Part shown: piece by piece, positions 23,636-35,280 of the stretch
Layout: every line of letters starts with the position of its first letter
Position numbering within the stretch: position 1 is the first letter of the stretch
The notes under the pieces: model-generated
Database searches by the model: none
Seen by the model: only the letters and a program-made list of their open reading frames with translations
Told to the model about the DNA's origin: nothing
NCBI GenBank assembly: GCA_039111635.1
Contig: JBCAQO010000011.1
Location: 1,054,001-1,118,000 of the forward strand
Direction of reading: 5' to 3'
Origin: Heterobasidion occidentale
Lineage: Eukaryota; Basidiomycota; Agaricomycetes; Russulales; Bondarzewiaceae
Length of the DNA: 64,000 nt
Translations under genes and position numbers: made by a program

Positions 23636-23975
23636 ATCCGAGCTGCTGTGGAAATGAACAGGGAAAGTGTCATAGGTTCAGGGAGTGTGGGTGTGCAGAC
23701 CAAGCGAGCATGTGTTGGGGCAGGCGTCGATGATGTCGTAGCAGGCGTCACAGATGCGTGCATCGCATACGGAGGACTCTGGGGATTGCGTAGAATGTGT
23801 CATCTTTGTCCGATAAGTCTTCCTAGCTTTGTGAGTTGTTGTTGAGTGCGAGAGGGACTCTACTTACTACCGAGGATGAGAACGGAAAGAAAGATTGATG
23901 CGCTTACCAATATCAACTTGCCACGTCACCCACCTCAAGTTCAACGTTCAACGTTCACACAGCCAACCCTCGTCA

Positions 23976-26900
23976 ATGCCTGCCTTTTGTCCAAAATGCG
24001 GCAAAATATTCGTCTCTCAGACACGCGTTATTCAGCACCTCAACAGTCGACAATCCCCTTGCAGTGACTGGCTATCAGAACTTGCCAGCTTGGTTGCTGC
24101 CGCGGATGTTGCTGATCGGGCTACTGGGCAGACTCAAGATGGACCGATACTTGCAGGGATTGGAGGCGATATGGATCTTGATTGGGCTGCAGACTGGGAC
24201 AAGTACCCCGAGGTGTCCTCATTTCCTGACACTGCCCGAATGAGCCCGTTATGCCCAGCCGAGGACGTGTTTCCAGGTGCCGGAAAAACGTATGGTCGAG
24301 GACCTACCTTCATGGACACTTTCGATGCTGACATTCATGCCGAAAAGCGACACGTCAACATCTTCTACCCTTTTGCAAACAAGGATGACTGGGAGATGGC
24401 CTCGTTTCTCCTCCGATCTGGCCTATCTGTCGCAAAAACGGACGAATTCCTCTCGTTGAAATATGTATGTCCCACCTTTTCTCCCGGTTTAATGTGAGGT
24501 TGATTACGAACTCGCTAGGTCAAAACTCGCCCATTTTCGTTTCGCACAATGAAAGATCTCCGTGCAAAGATCGAGCTTCTACCGGAAGCTCCTCGTTGGA
24601 TTTCTGAGCCCATATCTCAGCCCGGATACCCCACAAAGCAGCCGATGTCATTGTTTCGGAGGAACAGTATTTTCTGTCTCGAGGCGCTGTTCTCAAACCC
24701 CCTCTTCTCAGATACCATTGATTATGTCCCACGACACGTCTATCAGAGCGCAGAGAGGCTCGTTCGTGTTTTTGGCGAGTACATGACCGGCAATCGTGCT
24801 TGGGAGATTCAGGTATGTAATCCTCTACCTGTGGTACCCCGTTTACTCAAAACTGCAACAGTCAACACTTCCCGAGGGTGCAACATTACTTGGTGTCATC
24901 CTCTCGTCAGATAAGACAACACTCACCGCTGGAACAGGCAATCGATCGGCTCATCCCCTCCTTCTTTCGCTTGCAAACCTCTTTGCCGGCACTCGCATGA
25001 AAGCATCAAATCATGCATTTTTGCTCCTTGCCCTTCTTCCCATTCCAAAATTTCTCTGTGCCAAGAATCTTCGTGGGACACTGGAGAGCCGAGTAGTTCA
25101 TCAGTGTCTCAGTATTGTCACCGAGGACTTGAAGATAGCCGCAAGATATGGCCGTATGATGACAGATCCTCGTGGCTATTCGCGTTTTTGCTTTACCCCT
25201 CTAGCCGCATACATCATTGATAATCCAGAAGGACAGCTACTTGCTGCTGTTGGCGGGAAATCTTCACCAGTCACGATTGCATCATCAAAACAGCTCGGCG
25301 ATCCCTTCCGTCACCCTTCTCGGACTGCTTCGGCTACGCTGGCCCAGATACAAGACTTGAATAGCCGTGTTGATCCACAGGATCTTGAGGCATACGTACC
25401 AGCTGCAAAGGCCGCAAAACTGAATGGCGTAGACTCCCCCTTTTGGTCGGACTGGGCACGGTCTGACCCCTCTCTATTTCTCACGCCAGAGCCGCTCCAT
25501 CAATGGCATAAACAGTTCCTTGATCACGATGTTCAATGGTGCCGGAACACCGTCGGTGATTCCGAATTGGATTTTCGCTTTTCCATTATCCAGCCGCAAG
25601 TCGGATTTCGACATTTCAAGGATGGCGTCTCCACTCTGAAACAGGTCACCGGCAGAGAACAGCGCGATATACAGCGATACCTTGTTGCTTGTATTGCGGG
25701 AGCTGTTTCACCCAGCTTCCTAATTGCAATCCGCGCTCTGATGGATTTCCGATACCTTGCTCAAGCCCCCCAGATCGACGAGGTATCAGTACGTAGGATC
25801 TCGGACGCGCTAGCTGAGTTTCATCGTCATAAACATGCTATCATCGATGCCGGCGCAAGACGTGGCAAGCGGAAGACAATCATGCACTGGAACATCCCTA
25901 AACTCGAGCTGATGCAGAGTGTCGTGCCGAGTATCAGAGCCATGGGAGCGCCAATGCAATGGACTGCTGATGTCACAGAGCGCGCGCACATTGAAGTTGT
26001 CAAGGAGCCGTTTCGCGCAAGCAACCATCGTGATTTTGACTCACAAATTTGTCGTGCTATGGATCGCGCAGAGCGGCGTCGTAATTTTGATCTTGCGACT
26101 TCCATCAAGTCAGCGGGAATTGATCTTGCCGATGTTTTCAGTAGCACGCATGTGTCAGAGGATCCCGATCACAACCCTGACAGCGATGAGCTCGATGACG
26201 ATAATACCCTCTGGAAATCAGTGATTGATCCTGCGGAGAACTTGACTGGCCCTCGTCGACGTTTGATGGACCTATTTGAAGAAGCAACACTCATCCTTAC
26301 GTGGAAATCCCAGAACAACACCACCGACAGCTCTTTTCCTCGCACCTTCATGACGACATCTACCGCGTTCCGCCTCAGTCATACACCGCGCTTGTCTGCG
26401 GTCTCTGTTGATGATCTTGCCAGTCTATTTCAGCTTCCAGACCTTCGACCAGCCCTTGCGGACTATGTGCTTCGGCTTCAGGCTGGACAGCAAGTGCATG
26501 CCATCGGAGGACGCCGAATTTCACGACCAGGGTCCCTGCTTCCTTTCTCGCACGTTGACGTCTGGACACATGTTCATGTCCAGGTCAAGCCCTTGCGAGG
26601 GCATGAGATGTCAAATCCTTGCAACGTTCAAGCGCAACCGAGTTCGGCAGACTGGCCATTTGGCAGGCATGACACCGCACTTATCACTAACAAAAATGAT
26701 GCCATGTGGCCCCCTTCAACCATGGTCGAAGGTTCGTTTCCGTTCTTATCATAAGCTTTGATATTGATGACTTCTTCAAGGTCATTCTATTGCGGCAATC
26801 TGCCTCATTTTCTGTCCAAGATTCTCTACAGCGCAGTCACAGTCACACCCATATCTTATGTACGCCACCGCTTTGATTTCGTTCCACAAACATCATCCGC

Positions 26901-27150
26901 ACACCCTGGGACAAGCCACCTGTCGCCTGAGGCGAGCTCGGGAATGTACATTGTGAAGCGTGCCGTTCGTGCGGATGGATCGCTGCTTGGCGATGTTATC
27001 CCACTGTCTCAGATACGTACACCGGTTCAGCTGATTCCTCGTTATGGAACGAAGGCTGATCCTCGCTTGACTGCTCAGAATAGCTTTTATTTCACTCGTG
27101 AATTCTTTGTTAACAGGTATGCTAATCGGGAGGTCTACGACATGCTGATT
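23976..27150 (+). CDS. Plavaka transposase with N-terminal C2H2 zinc finger
   Basis: The N-terminus CPKCGKIFVSQTRVIQHLNS is a C2H2 finger of the sort Plavaka proteins use at their start. Introns end exon 1 near 24463 and exon 2 near 24813. The catalytic body is then open for about 650 residues. It includes LPEGATLLGVILSSDKT, the region HAFLLLALLPIPKF, RFCFTPLAAYIIDNPE, FLTPEPLHQWHKQFLDHD, HFKDGVSTLKQVTGREQRD and SIRAMGAPMQWTADVTERAH. Acidic residues of the presumed DDE centre lie in SSDKT and WTADVTE. The C-terminal block GDVIPLSQIRTPVQLIPRYG lies in another frame, reached after an intron near 26732 and probably one indel. The element may therefore be recently active or only slightly damaged. 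Confidence 0.88.
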
Positions 27151-27443
27151 TAGTCATTGTAACATGCTGTTTTCCATGTCATTGATGTATAGTAAAAAAT
27201 CGCACCACAGCGATCAATTGGCAAGCTGTTTCTGTCGTTCTGTTTCATGTCTCGTGCAGTGGTACCATTTGAGTATATAAGGCTCATGATTCTCTCTCAG
27301 TTCTTCTATCCGCTTTTCATTCTTCTCTCATACTGTTATTTATCAGTCTCAGATTGCACGGTGGATTCCACGATGGAATGGCCAACGAACATGGACACAG
27401 GTGCCGACTATCTTATGTATTACCCTTTTCCGCAGCTCTGACT

Positions 27444-30010
27444 ATGCTCAATTCTCTAGCAGCCGTCTCTCAACCAAGTCGAAGGCAAAACAAGCAGCCG
27501 GCAGCAGATGTGTTATCAAACACGGAGGCCCAACGTCGATCCACTAGGGCCAACCGAGGTCAAGGTGGACAGAATATTCAACGAGAACATATCGAAGAAG
27601 TTCTTGTAGCACCAAGTCGTCGTCGAGTGAGCCGTCATACATTTCCTGAAGGCCTAGACGACACAGAAAGGACTGCTGAAAATCCAATGGCTCCACCACC
27701 GGCAAAGCGAAAGCGCCGCCAGAAAAAAGTGAGTTTGTCATCTGTTGTTCATGAACTTGCGATAAATGCTAGATTTTAGTCTATTCTGGGACCTGTTACA
27801 GGCCAGGAGATTTTGAACCCTCCAATTACCCACACTGCACCGGCACCAATTCCTGTTCGAATCCCTGCTAATGACAGAGCACTTGGCCTTCCGCCTGGGT
27901 TTGGATTTCCCCCAGAATTTCATGCCTCGCAAAGCCCCTTCCCTCCGAGCTCAGTTCACATGTCACAGATTGATCCCCGCTTGATAGGTCTTCAAGCAAC
28001 ACCTCATCATCGTCAACTCGCCACATCTAGAGGACCATCCCCTTCTACTATGCCTCAACCTCGACCTCGACCTCGACCAGCCTATTTAAGTAACGGCAAA
28101 CAGGCACAGAGGTCTGTAGTCATTTCTATCATAATAGCATACTCACGGTACAATTTCTAGCCGCCTTGGCCCACTTTCTTCTACCTCTACCGCAAGAACT
28201 GCCGCATGTAATGCTGGTGCATTTGTTCCTTCAGCACACTCCACACCGGTTCCAGTTCAGAAGCCACGAAATCCACCAGCGCAAGCTATGAACATCTCTC
28301 GGTATACAGACGAAGACAGTGAAGCCTCAGACGATAGTATAGAAGAATTTGACAAAGAAGATGAGGATGGCAAGGAAGACAAGGATGACAAGGAAGACGA
28401 GGACGATGAGGACGACATCGAGAATGAGGACAACGAGGACAACATCGAGAATGAGGATGGCGAAGATCACCTTCAGGATATCGAGGAGAACTGGCAGGAA
28501 ATGGAGGGTTTAGAGTCTGAGAATAACAGTTGGAGAACGAGCACCAACGGTGAGTTTCTTGGGCTATAGCTATTTGATACTACGACCATGATGATTATGA
28601 TGCAGATCGCCAGCAGACATGTGGATCGCAAAGCAGTGCCCAGCGCTCTTATCAAGCTTCCGATACCGATGCCATGGTCACAGAACACAGTGGTGGGGTA
28701 TTACGCGAAGTATTTTCATCCCAACAGGCCTGCAATCTCGTTCATATGGTTCTTTTTTGTACTGATTACTTTATTTTAGGCACCTCAGACGCGACAACTG
28801 CAGCCCACTGATATACTTTATGAGCATCACCGCCGGAACGGCACACCAAGAGCGCCAGATGTCAATCAACTTACCCAAGTTGCTGCAAGGCTGTCGACAC
28901 CGTCGATAATGCCTATCACAGGCAGGATTTGTATGTCTTTTTGTTGCTATGTAATTGCTTGCTAATGTTCTTTTCATCGAGCTTATTCAACACTTCAAAT
29001 CAACACACGCCAGCGCAATCACCCACGCAAGAAGTCAGCTACAGATCGTGATCCTGGAGATATGAAGAAACTTGGAACCCTCCCTTCACAGTGGCGCTAT
29101 GTGATCGTCCAGGCCCGCCTAAGACACCGTGAATGGCTGGCATCTATTGACCCATTCCCTGAATATGAGACTTCTATGATACATTCGACGGCATCTATAT
29201 ACGACGCAGTCGCAAAGTATAACCAAGACTTCAAGGTACAGCTATTGCCATTAGGTCAGTGCAGTATCCAATTGTCCTAGCATCCACTCACGATGTTTAA
29301 TATTGCAGGTCAGCCACTGGATCACGATATGATCAAAGGAGTACGTTTCAGACACATGCATCGTAATGATTCTCATGGCTTGTCAGGTTCACGAGGATGG
29401 GTCGACGTTCCGAGGTGAACTCAAGCGTATCGCACGCCTGATTGTACAAACATCCTACAATCTTCTCTCTGCCTCCGACCTTGCCGAGAACTTGGATGCC
29501 GCTGGATATCAAGCTCGCATTTGTGCACGAGTTGTTGAGTTACTCACTGATGGGAAGTTTATGCATGGCCCATGCGACGCCAACGTGAGTGACGTTCGTA
29601 TCACATATCACAAGCTAAACATACTTGCAGGGCACAATTTTGAACCTTGGGCATCCAGCAATTATGCTGCTGTGCCATACGTTCTTCTACTTCGACAAGA
29701 AATCTCTAGGTATACTATTCCCGGATACGTACAAAGATGCTGTTCCAGATAGGACAATGGCTTTACTAATATGTGTCGTGAGTTTCCTCCCGCGTCTGTA
29801 TAACTAGTGTACTAATATTTTTGCAAATAGATCAAGAACTGTCTCGAAGAATGGGAGGGCGGCATACACAAGACCATTGACTTCTCGAAGGAGGCTTATG
29901 AAAAAGACTTCAGCGTGATCGTAGGACTCATTCACACTTTGAAAGCTCACTTGATATTCGGACCCACATACAAGCGCATGTGTCAGCGATGGGCAACGAA
30001 GGGACTGTGA
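27444..30010 (+). CDS. DUF6532-domain protein of the transposon
   Basis: This multi-exon gene lies downstream of the transposase. The N-terminal part is basic and disordered (RRQNKQPAADVL, PPPAKRKRRQKK). A Pro-rich linker and a strongly acidic stretch follow (28310-28490, repeated DKEDEDD/IENEDNED units). The folded C-terminal part contains LASIDPFPEYETSM, HEDGSTFRGELKRIARLIVQ, NLGHPAIMLLCHTFFYF and CLEEWEGGIHKTIDFSKEAY, and ends near 30010. These motifs are typical of DUF6532 proteins, which are abundant in agaricomycetes and often sit beside transposases; their molecular role is unknown. Most splice junctions keep frame. The final exon is uncertain, because a GTGAGT donor overlaps the TGA stop. 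Confidence 0.75.
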
Positions 30011-31636
30011 GTGTACAGCTAATTAGTATTCATAGTCTGATAGTTTGAAAGCCCGGAAGTTGTCGCAGCAGCTCAACGGAAGTCTGGCCGAACCGAGTAT
30101 GGACTCAAGTTAGACTTTGGTATCCCTGGGCCCCCGCTCTTGGTGTAGATTCCACCGTTTGTACTCCTCATCCCTATTTTGTTCCTGTATCTCACGGTGC
30201 TCTAATCTAGATCATAACTATGATTTATGGTTTCTCACTCTGGCTGCTCGGAACAAGCTCGTCATCGTCGTCAGTGCCGTCATCGTGGTTCGGCGGTACT
30301 TATAATATCACTCTCCCATCCTATTCAATGTCACTCGCTGTCTCATATCACTCATTTTATAATCTATCCTTTCCGTAATACTCTTGCACTCGTCTCACTA
30401 ATCCTACACTGTTATTAGTGCCGTACTGATTTCATTGTTCGGTGTTCAAATGCGACAAATATATACAGTTTCAGGTCAAATCCCACGAGATTTTGCATAT
30501 TCTACAAATTCTGTCAGGCCGTAGTATCTGCTACCGAGAACATCTGACAAGAGCCTCTAAACTAGTCAGAGGCTGCCCAGAGGCTGTCAACATACATTTT
30601 TTGTTCGGAGCACTAAAATATTCGCAGCTAGACAGTGTCTAGACAGCTCTAGCAAGCGTCAGTCTAGAGGACACCTTGTCTGTATAATTGGGGACTCGCT
30701 AGAGGTGTCTGGGGCTCTGGTACTGTCCGTCCAGCTTCGTACAGAAGCCTCCTAGTTTGCTGATGCACGCTTTTCGATCGCGACTTTCAAGGAGTATGAT
30801 CATTGGAACAGTGTTCGTAATTTTGGAGTGATTTCACCAGAAAATATCTAGAGGGTTCAATTGTTTATTCATCGTTTTCTTCGGGTGGCTGCTATGGAAT
30901 CTCGTGTATCACACAGGAGACTGCGCTCAGCAGTGTTCGAACATGTCAACCACGTCGCGTCGCACATGCCGACAGCGGCCGAGCACGTGGATTTAAACGC
31001 CGCCGCGTCCTGAGACGACGAGACAGACACAGGCTCAGCGAAGATACAACTTCTGCCTGTAGTTGCCACCGTTTCCTCACCTCGACACCAACATCCTCCT
31101 CTGTAGGTCCCTCCTACAAACAGGCCTTGTAAAAGTTTACCAGGCGTGTAAACGGACTACACAGATGCGTTGGCAATTTTTTCTACTCGAAACACGATCT
31201 TCTGAGCTTCTCGGAGAGATCGCCGACTGGTGCCTGCACATGCTGCGACCGCATTTTACCCTCCTTTGGACGTTTATATCACCTACTACTCCTTGCACGG
31301 TTACGTGGGCTGGAACTTGCAATGATATGTGGTTTTGGTGATTTTTGCAAGGAATTCGAAGGCTTACGGTCAAGGAACGCAAGCTCGACAATTGATTTAC
31401 GAACCTTGATAGAATTTGCGCACACTATTACAGTGGTAGCAAGGAACACCACAACGTGGCACAATTGACAAGTCATTAAGCAGATATAGCGATACATCGT
31501 CTTCTTCCCCCTCTCAGACTCTACAACATGCTCGAAGGTTGTACTCGTGTGTGATATACAGGTGGGTATCAGTCAATCTTCGCGCGGCACGGAAGGAAAC
31601 AAAAAAAAAGACCGAGAACGACGCGGCGCACGGTGC
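30011..31636. other. Noncoding stretch right of the transposon
   Basis: No gene is supported. From 30540 to 30710 short motifs recur in both orientations, including CTAGA, AGAGGCTG and TAGACAG-type hexamers, as in transposon subterminal regions. From about 30860 to 31500 there are only short frames of no recognised family. Confidence 0.45.
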
Positions 31637-32008
31637 TCAGTATCCACCAGAGCTCATGCCGCCGCCTCTCCGACTGCTGCGTCCAAAGCCAGAGCGTCCA
31701 CTGCGGCGACCTGTGTGCCGGCTACTGGAGAAGCAGCGGCAGCAGATGATGTCCATGATGACGTCGAATATCGTTACGATGATCTGTTGCGAAAGAAAGT
31801 GAGCGGAAGAGCGTAGATCAGAGGGGGTGAGTGAGCGACGTACGGTGACGATGACGGAGACGATGGTCTCGAGGATGCCCGCAATAGCGGAGATGATGGA
31901 GTTAATGGCGCCGCCGATAGCAGAAAATATAGAGCCCTGCAAAGACGAAGGCGGACCTTGTCAACACATTCCTGCAACAGCAAGGTATGAGGGCTGCGAA
32001 CGCACCAT
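31637..32008 (-). CDS. Small hydrophobic, Gly-rich protein with an ATG-only first exon
   Basis: The start codon (32006-32008) is followed at once by a GTGCGT donor; the intron ends TTTGCAG just before GSIFSAIGGAINSIISAIAG. A second intron after ETIVSVIVT leads to IIVTIFDVIMDIICCRCFSS and a basic Gly/Ser/Arg tail ending GGGMSSGGY. The product is about 80 residues. It has one or two amphipathic or membrane-seeking segments, a Cys cluster (CCRC) that could be acylated, and a positively charged C-terminus. Similar short proteins with this layout occur widely in basidiomycetes, with no known function. A TATA-like ATATAAAG lies upstream on the minus strand near 32112-32120. Confidence 0.75.
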
Positions 32009-32526
32009 AATTGTATGTTTGTGTTAAAGGAATATAAAAACGGTGTGGTTGGAGCGGAGGTGTGTGATTGCTCTGGATGAGTTGTTCTGAGACTACCCCC
32101 ATCGACCGAGCTTTATATGCCCAGCGCTGAAGGTCCGGACGGAGGATCCAGCACCGCTGCGCACTCAGTGACCCCACGCCGAGCCCCACTGGGGACCTAC
32201 ATGTCTAAGTACGTCATGGGCAAATGACGGTGTGTATGATGAAATCGGGCATAGTTAGGACCTTCCGCATCCGTCTGCGGGCACGTCGTGGGACGCTCGT
32301 GGGGCCGCTGTCGGCTGCCTGTCAGTGGGTGCGTGGAGAGCGTCCGCAAGGGGGGCGGCCACGACGTCATCGTGCATCAGATGCCGCGCACGCACGTGCT
32401 GGGAAAATCGCGTCGCGTCAGTGGCTGAGTCCTCAAGCAGAATATGACTCGAGGTGAGTCCAGCGACAGGAAATAAATTTCGGAAATATCCGCATGGACG
32501 CCCAGAATAAGACAGCAGCAACGACA

Positions 32527-33319
32527 ATGTCTCAAAGCACAGAGAGCACGGATGCGCCGTACGACATCAACTTCTGCTTCCCCGTCTGCGAGCTCGAGGA
32601 CGACGGTGTCCTGCTCACGCCCTTCCTCGTCCGTCCTCCCTCCCCTACACCCAAACCATAACCCTGACACACCCACCCCACGCCTAAAACAGCCCGCCGT
32701 CCACGCCGAGCCTTTCTTCGCCGCGACCGCGCCCCACCCAGAGCTCTACACCTACCTGCCCTTCGGCCCATTCCCCTCCGCCGCCGCCTTCGTCTCCGAC
32801 TTCATCGCCGCGCGCATCCAGCCCGACCCCTCCTCCATCCTCTTCGCCGTCTTCGCCAAGCCTCCCTCCGCCGACGCCGATGCCGACGGCAGCGCGACGC
32901 TCGCAGGTATGATCGGCCTCCTCGGCACCTCCGTCCAAAACCTCTCCACCGAGCTCGGCTTCCTCCTCACCCTCCCGCGCTTCCAAGGCGCGCCGGGCAT
33001 CACGCCGCGCGCCGTGCGCCTCCTGCTGCGCCACGCGTTCGGCGCGCTGCGCCTCCGCCGCGTGCAGTGGCGCGCGCACGCGCTCAACGCGCGCTCCGTG
33101 CGCGCCGCCCGCCGCGCGGGGTTCCGCTGGGAGGGCGTCGCGCGGTGCGAGCGCGTGCTGCCGTGCGGGAAGGTCGGCGACGGGCGCGGGGTGCCGAAGG
33201 GAGCGGCGGAGGGGGAGGGGCTGAGTCGGGATACGGCTGTGCTGGGGATGGGGTGGGACGATTGGGAGGAGATGGTGGCGAGGGAGGCGGGGGCGGGGGC
33301 AGAGGCGGAGGGGAAGTGA
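32527..33319 (+). CDS. GNAT-family N-acetyltransferase (RimJ/RimL-like)
   Basis: This predicted acetyl-CoA-dependent acetyltransferase has an unknown acceptor. Exon 1 begins MSQSTESTDAPYDINFCFPV and ends at TPFL, where a GTCCGT donor opens a ~70-nt intron closing at AAAACAG. Exon 2 runs from PAVHAEPFFA to the TGA at 33317-33319. The GNAT core is visible as AGMIGLLGTSVQNLSTELGF (strands around motif A), VRLLLRHAFGALRLRRVQW and the NARSVRAARRAGFRWEGVAR motif B segment, which binds the CoA and closes the fold. About 240 residues, the usual size for fungal members. The gene is extremely GC-rich and ends in a Gly/Ala/Glu tail. It is convergent with the next minus-strand ORF. Confidence 0.85.
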
Positions 33320-33879
33320 GACGGTGAGGAGCGTGACTGTATGCGGCGTATTTTACGTGGTGCACACCAGGAAATCTAAAGAAGCGATGGATAAATACGA
33401 GGATTCGCGCACGCGTGCTCGCCGACGAAGCAGGGCACGCTGCATCATTTTTTTGCTTGTCAATAAACACGCGACGACACAGCAGATACAGAGCAGACAG
33501 CCGGCCGACGGCGGATCCGACCGACCGGCATCGACAACGAGCGAGCGACCCTTGCGCTCGACAGCAGAGCAGAGCAAAGCAACGCAAAGCAGGACCACGA
33601 GATCGAAGCACGCGCCTCGTCCGGAGTCCCGACGAAATCACACACACGGAGTCCAGAGAGTCCAGAGAGTCCAGAGTCCAAAGTCCAGAGAGCGGCGAGC
33701 GGCAGCCCCGGCCGCACACAACCTCCCACCTCCCACCGTCTCCAGTCGATTCACGATTTTCACGCGGCGCCGAACCACACCGCACGCCTCCTCAAACGCC
33801 AAGCGTCCACATATTGCGCACCGACGCGAACCCCGCCGCGATCCACGAGCGGCCCCTGTCCCTGTCCCTATCCTGTTGC

Positions 33880-35280
33880 CTACCACCGCCGCCACCACCA
33901 CCACCCCCATCTGCCCCCGCGCTCCCCGAGCGCCCAACACCTACGCTCATCCACATCCATAGACACACAGACACACAAATAGATCAGCGTTCGCTCGAAG
34001 AAGCGGAAGAACAAAGCGCGCGCACCGTTTTGCGCGCATACACTCCTGCGGCGCGGGCTTTTCGCAGGCACATGCGCGGGCGCGGCGCACGCCCCGCCCT
34101 TGCGCGCCCCCGTGCCCAAGAGGCGGCCGAACAGCGCCGCCGCGTGGCCCCGTATCGCGATGCGCGACTGTGACGACGAGGCAGGGAGCGGCTTTTGCAG
34201 CTCGAGTGAGGACGTGCAAGAGGCGGACGAGGGCGGCGAGCGTGCGCCCGAGTCGTGGTCGCAGTCGGAGTCGTATTCTGAGGCGGATAGGGAGGGCGAG
34301 GCGCAGGTGGACGAGTCTGTGTCGTAGCACGACGAGGACGAGCATGAGGACGCGGACGCGGGCGGGGGCGCGCGGTTGTTGGGCGTCGCGGCGCGCGCGG
34401 GCATATGCGGCGGCGCGTCGCGAGCGTAGTACGCGTCGCCGCCATCGGCGCCCCCATACGCGCTATCGTACGCATCCTCGTCCTCGTACACGGCGCCCAC
34501 CGCGTCCGCGTCCGCGTCGGCGCCCCAGCGCTCGAGCTCCCAGTCGCGCTGCATCGCGAAGTTCTCGATCGCCATGCGGCGGAGGGCGTGCGCGTCGAGC
34601 GTCGGGAAGCGCCGCGCGTCGCGCGCGTGGGAGTATGGGTCTGTGGGGTCGGGAGACAAGCGCGGGCGGCAGGGGGGTCGGGTGCGCGGGAGGGGCGTTA
34701 TGCTGAATTCGACGTGTGTAGGGCGCGAATCTCCGTCGCCCTCGTCTTCGTCTTCGTTTCCCTCCGCATTGTCTGCGAAGTCGTTCGCGTCGGAATCCTC
34801 GACCGCGCTCGCATACGCGTGCGCGCGCTCGAGGCCCGCGCCGCGCCATAGCGCGTCGAGCTCGCGCTCGTACCGGTTGCGCGCGAGGTTGTCCGTTGCG
34901 AGGCGGACGAGCGCGTGCGGGTCCGCGGCGGGGAAGCGGCGCTCGTGTGCGCCTTGGCTAGAGGCGCGGGCGGGGGGGATGCGCGGGAAGGAGGTGATGC
35001 GGAACGGGGGGCTTGCGTCGTCGGGGTGTGGACGGGCGGGGGCGGGGGCAGGATGTGAGGGCGAGGTGGGGAGGGCGAGTGGGGGGACGGGGACGCGCTT
35101 GATGATGCGAGTGGGTTTAAGTCCTGGGAGGGGGACAGCGACCGTGAGCGGTGGTGCTGAGGTCGTGTTCGTCGCGTCGAGGAGGGGCGCGTGCGCTGGG
35201 CCTGTGCTCGGGAGATACGGGGGGGTGGGCATTTCAGGGCGCGCGTCGACGAAGATGGAGGCGGGGTCGAAGGCGGTCAT
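33880..35280 (-). CDS. Arg/Pro/Asp-rich protein with an internal repeat, function unknown
   Basis: A single open frame of 466 codons begins MTAFDPASIFVDARPEMPTP. It is largely disordered, with Pro, Ala, Asp and Ser runs. The one ordered-looking feature is a motif present twice: RRFPAADPHALVRLATDNLA and RRFPTLDAHALRRMAIENFA. Each is followed by a basic/aromatic segment ending in ELDALWRGAG or ELERWGAD. The last ~60 residues, including a Trp/Gly-rich tail, look like read-through into noncoding DNA, so the true 3' end may be spliced. A short upstream frame (MPAYQPKPKWSP, about 35450) may be an extra first exon. GC content is very high and all frames are open, so coding status is likely but not certain. 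Confidence 0.55.
   Translation of the reverse strand: MTAFDPASIFVDARPEMPTPPYLPSTGPAHAPLLDATNTTSAPPLTVAVPLPGLKPTRIIKRVPVPPLALPTSPSHPAPAPARPHPDDASPPFRITSFPRIPPARASSQGAHERRFPAADPHALVRLATDNLARNRYERELDALWRGAGLERAHAYASAVEDSDANDFADNAEGNEDEDEGDGDSRPTHVEFSITPLPRTRPPCRPRLSPDPTDPYSHARDARRFPTLDAHALRRMAIENFAMQRDWELERWGADADADAVGAVYEDEDAYDSAYGGADGGDAYYARDAPPHMPARAATPNNRAPPPASASSCSSSSCYDTDSSTCASPSLSASEYDSDCDHDSGARSPPSSASCTSSLELQKPLPASSSQSRIAIRGHAAALFGRLLGTGARKGGACAAPAHVPAKSPRRRSVCAQNGARALFFRFFERTLIYLCVCVSMDVDERRCWALGERGGRWGWWWWRRW

Larger units (their letters stand above)
23840..30450 (+). mobile_element. Plavaka-type DNA transposon (approximate extent)
   Basis: The interval holds a Plavaka transposase (23976-27150) followed on the same strand by a DUF6532-domain gene (27444-30010), a pairing recalled from basidiomycete elements. 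Plavaka belongs with the EnSpm/CACTA-like and KDZ-related transposons. Clear terminal inverted repeats were not found. A TAGTG occurs at about 30415, and CTAGA/GTCT-type motifs repeated at 30540-30710 could be subterminal repeats. The borders are therefore provisional. Confidence 0.7.

Noticed and set aside
26375..26569. Antisense frames within the transposase
   Set aside because: They are mirror images of the strongly conserved plus-strand coding sequence.
30117..30305. Short frame after the DUF6532 gene as an extra gene
   Set aside because: Composition is ordinary noncoding; at most it holds a last exon of the upstream gene.
33084..33785. 233-codon minus-strand frame opposite the acetyltransferase
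   Set aside because: Overlaps the GNAT gene; its Pro/Arg-rich composition is a by-product of high GC.
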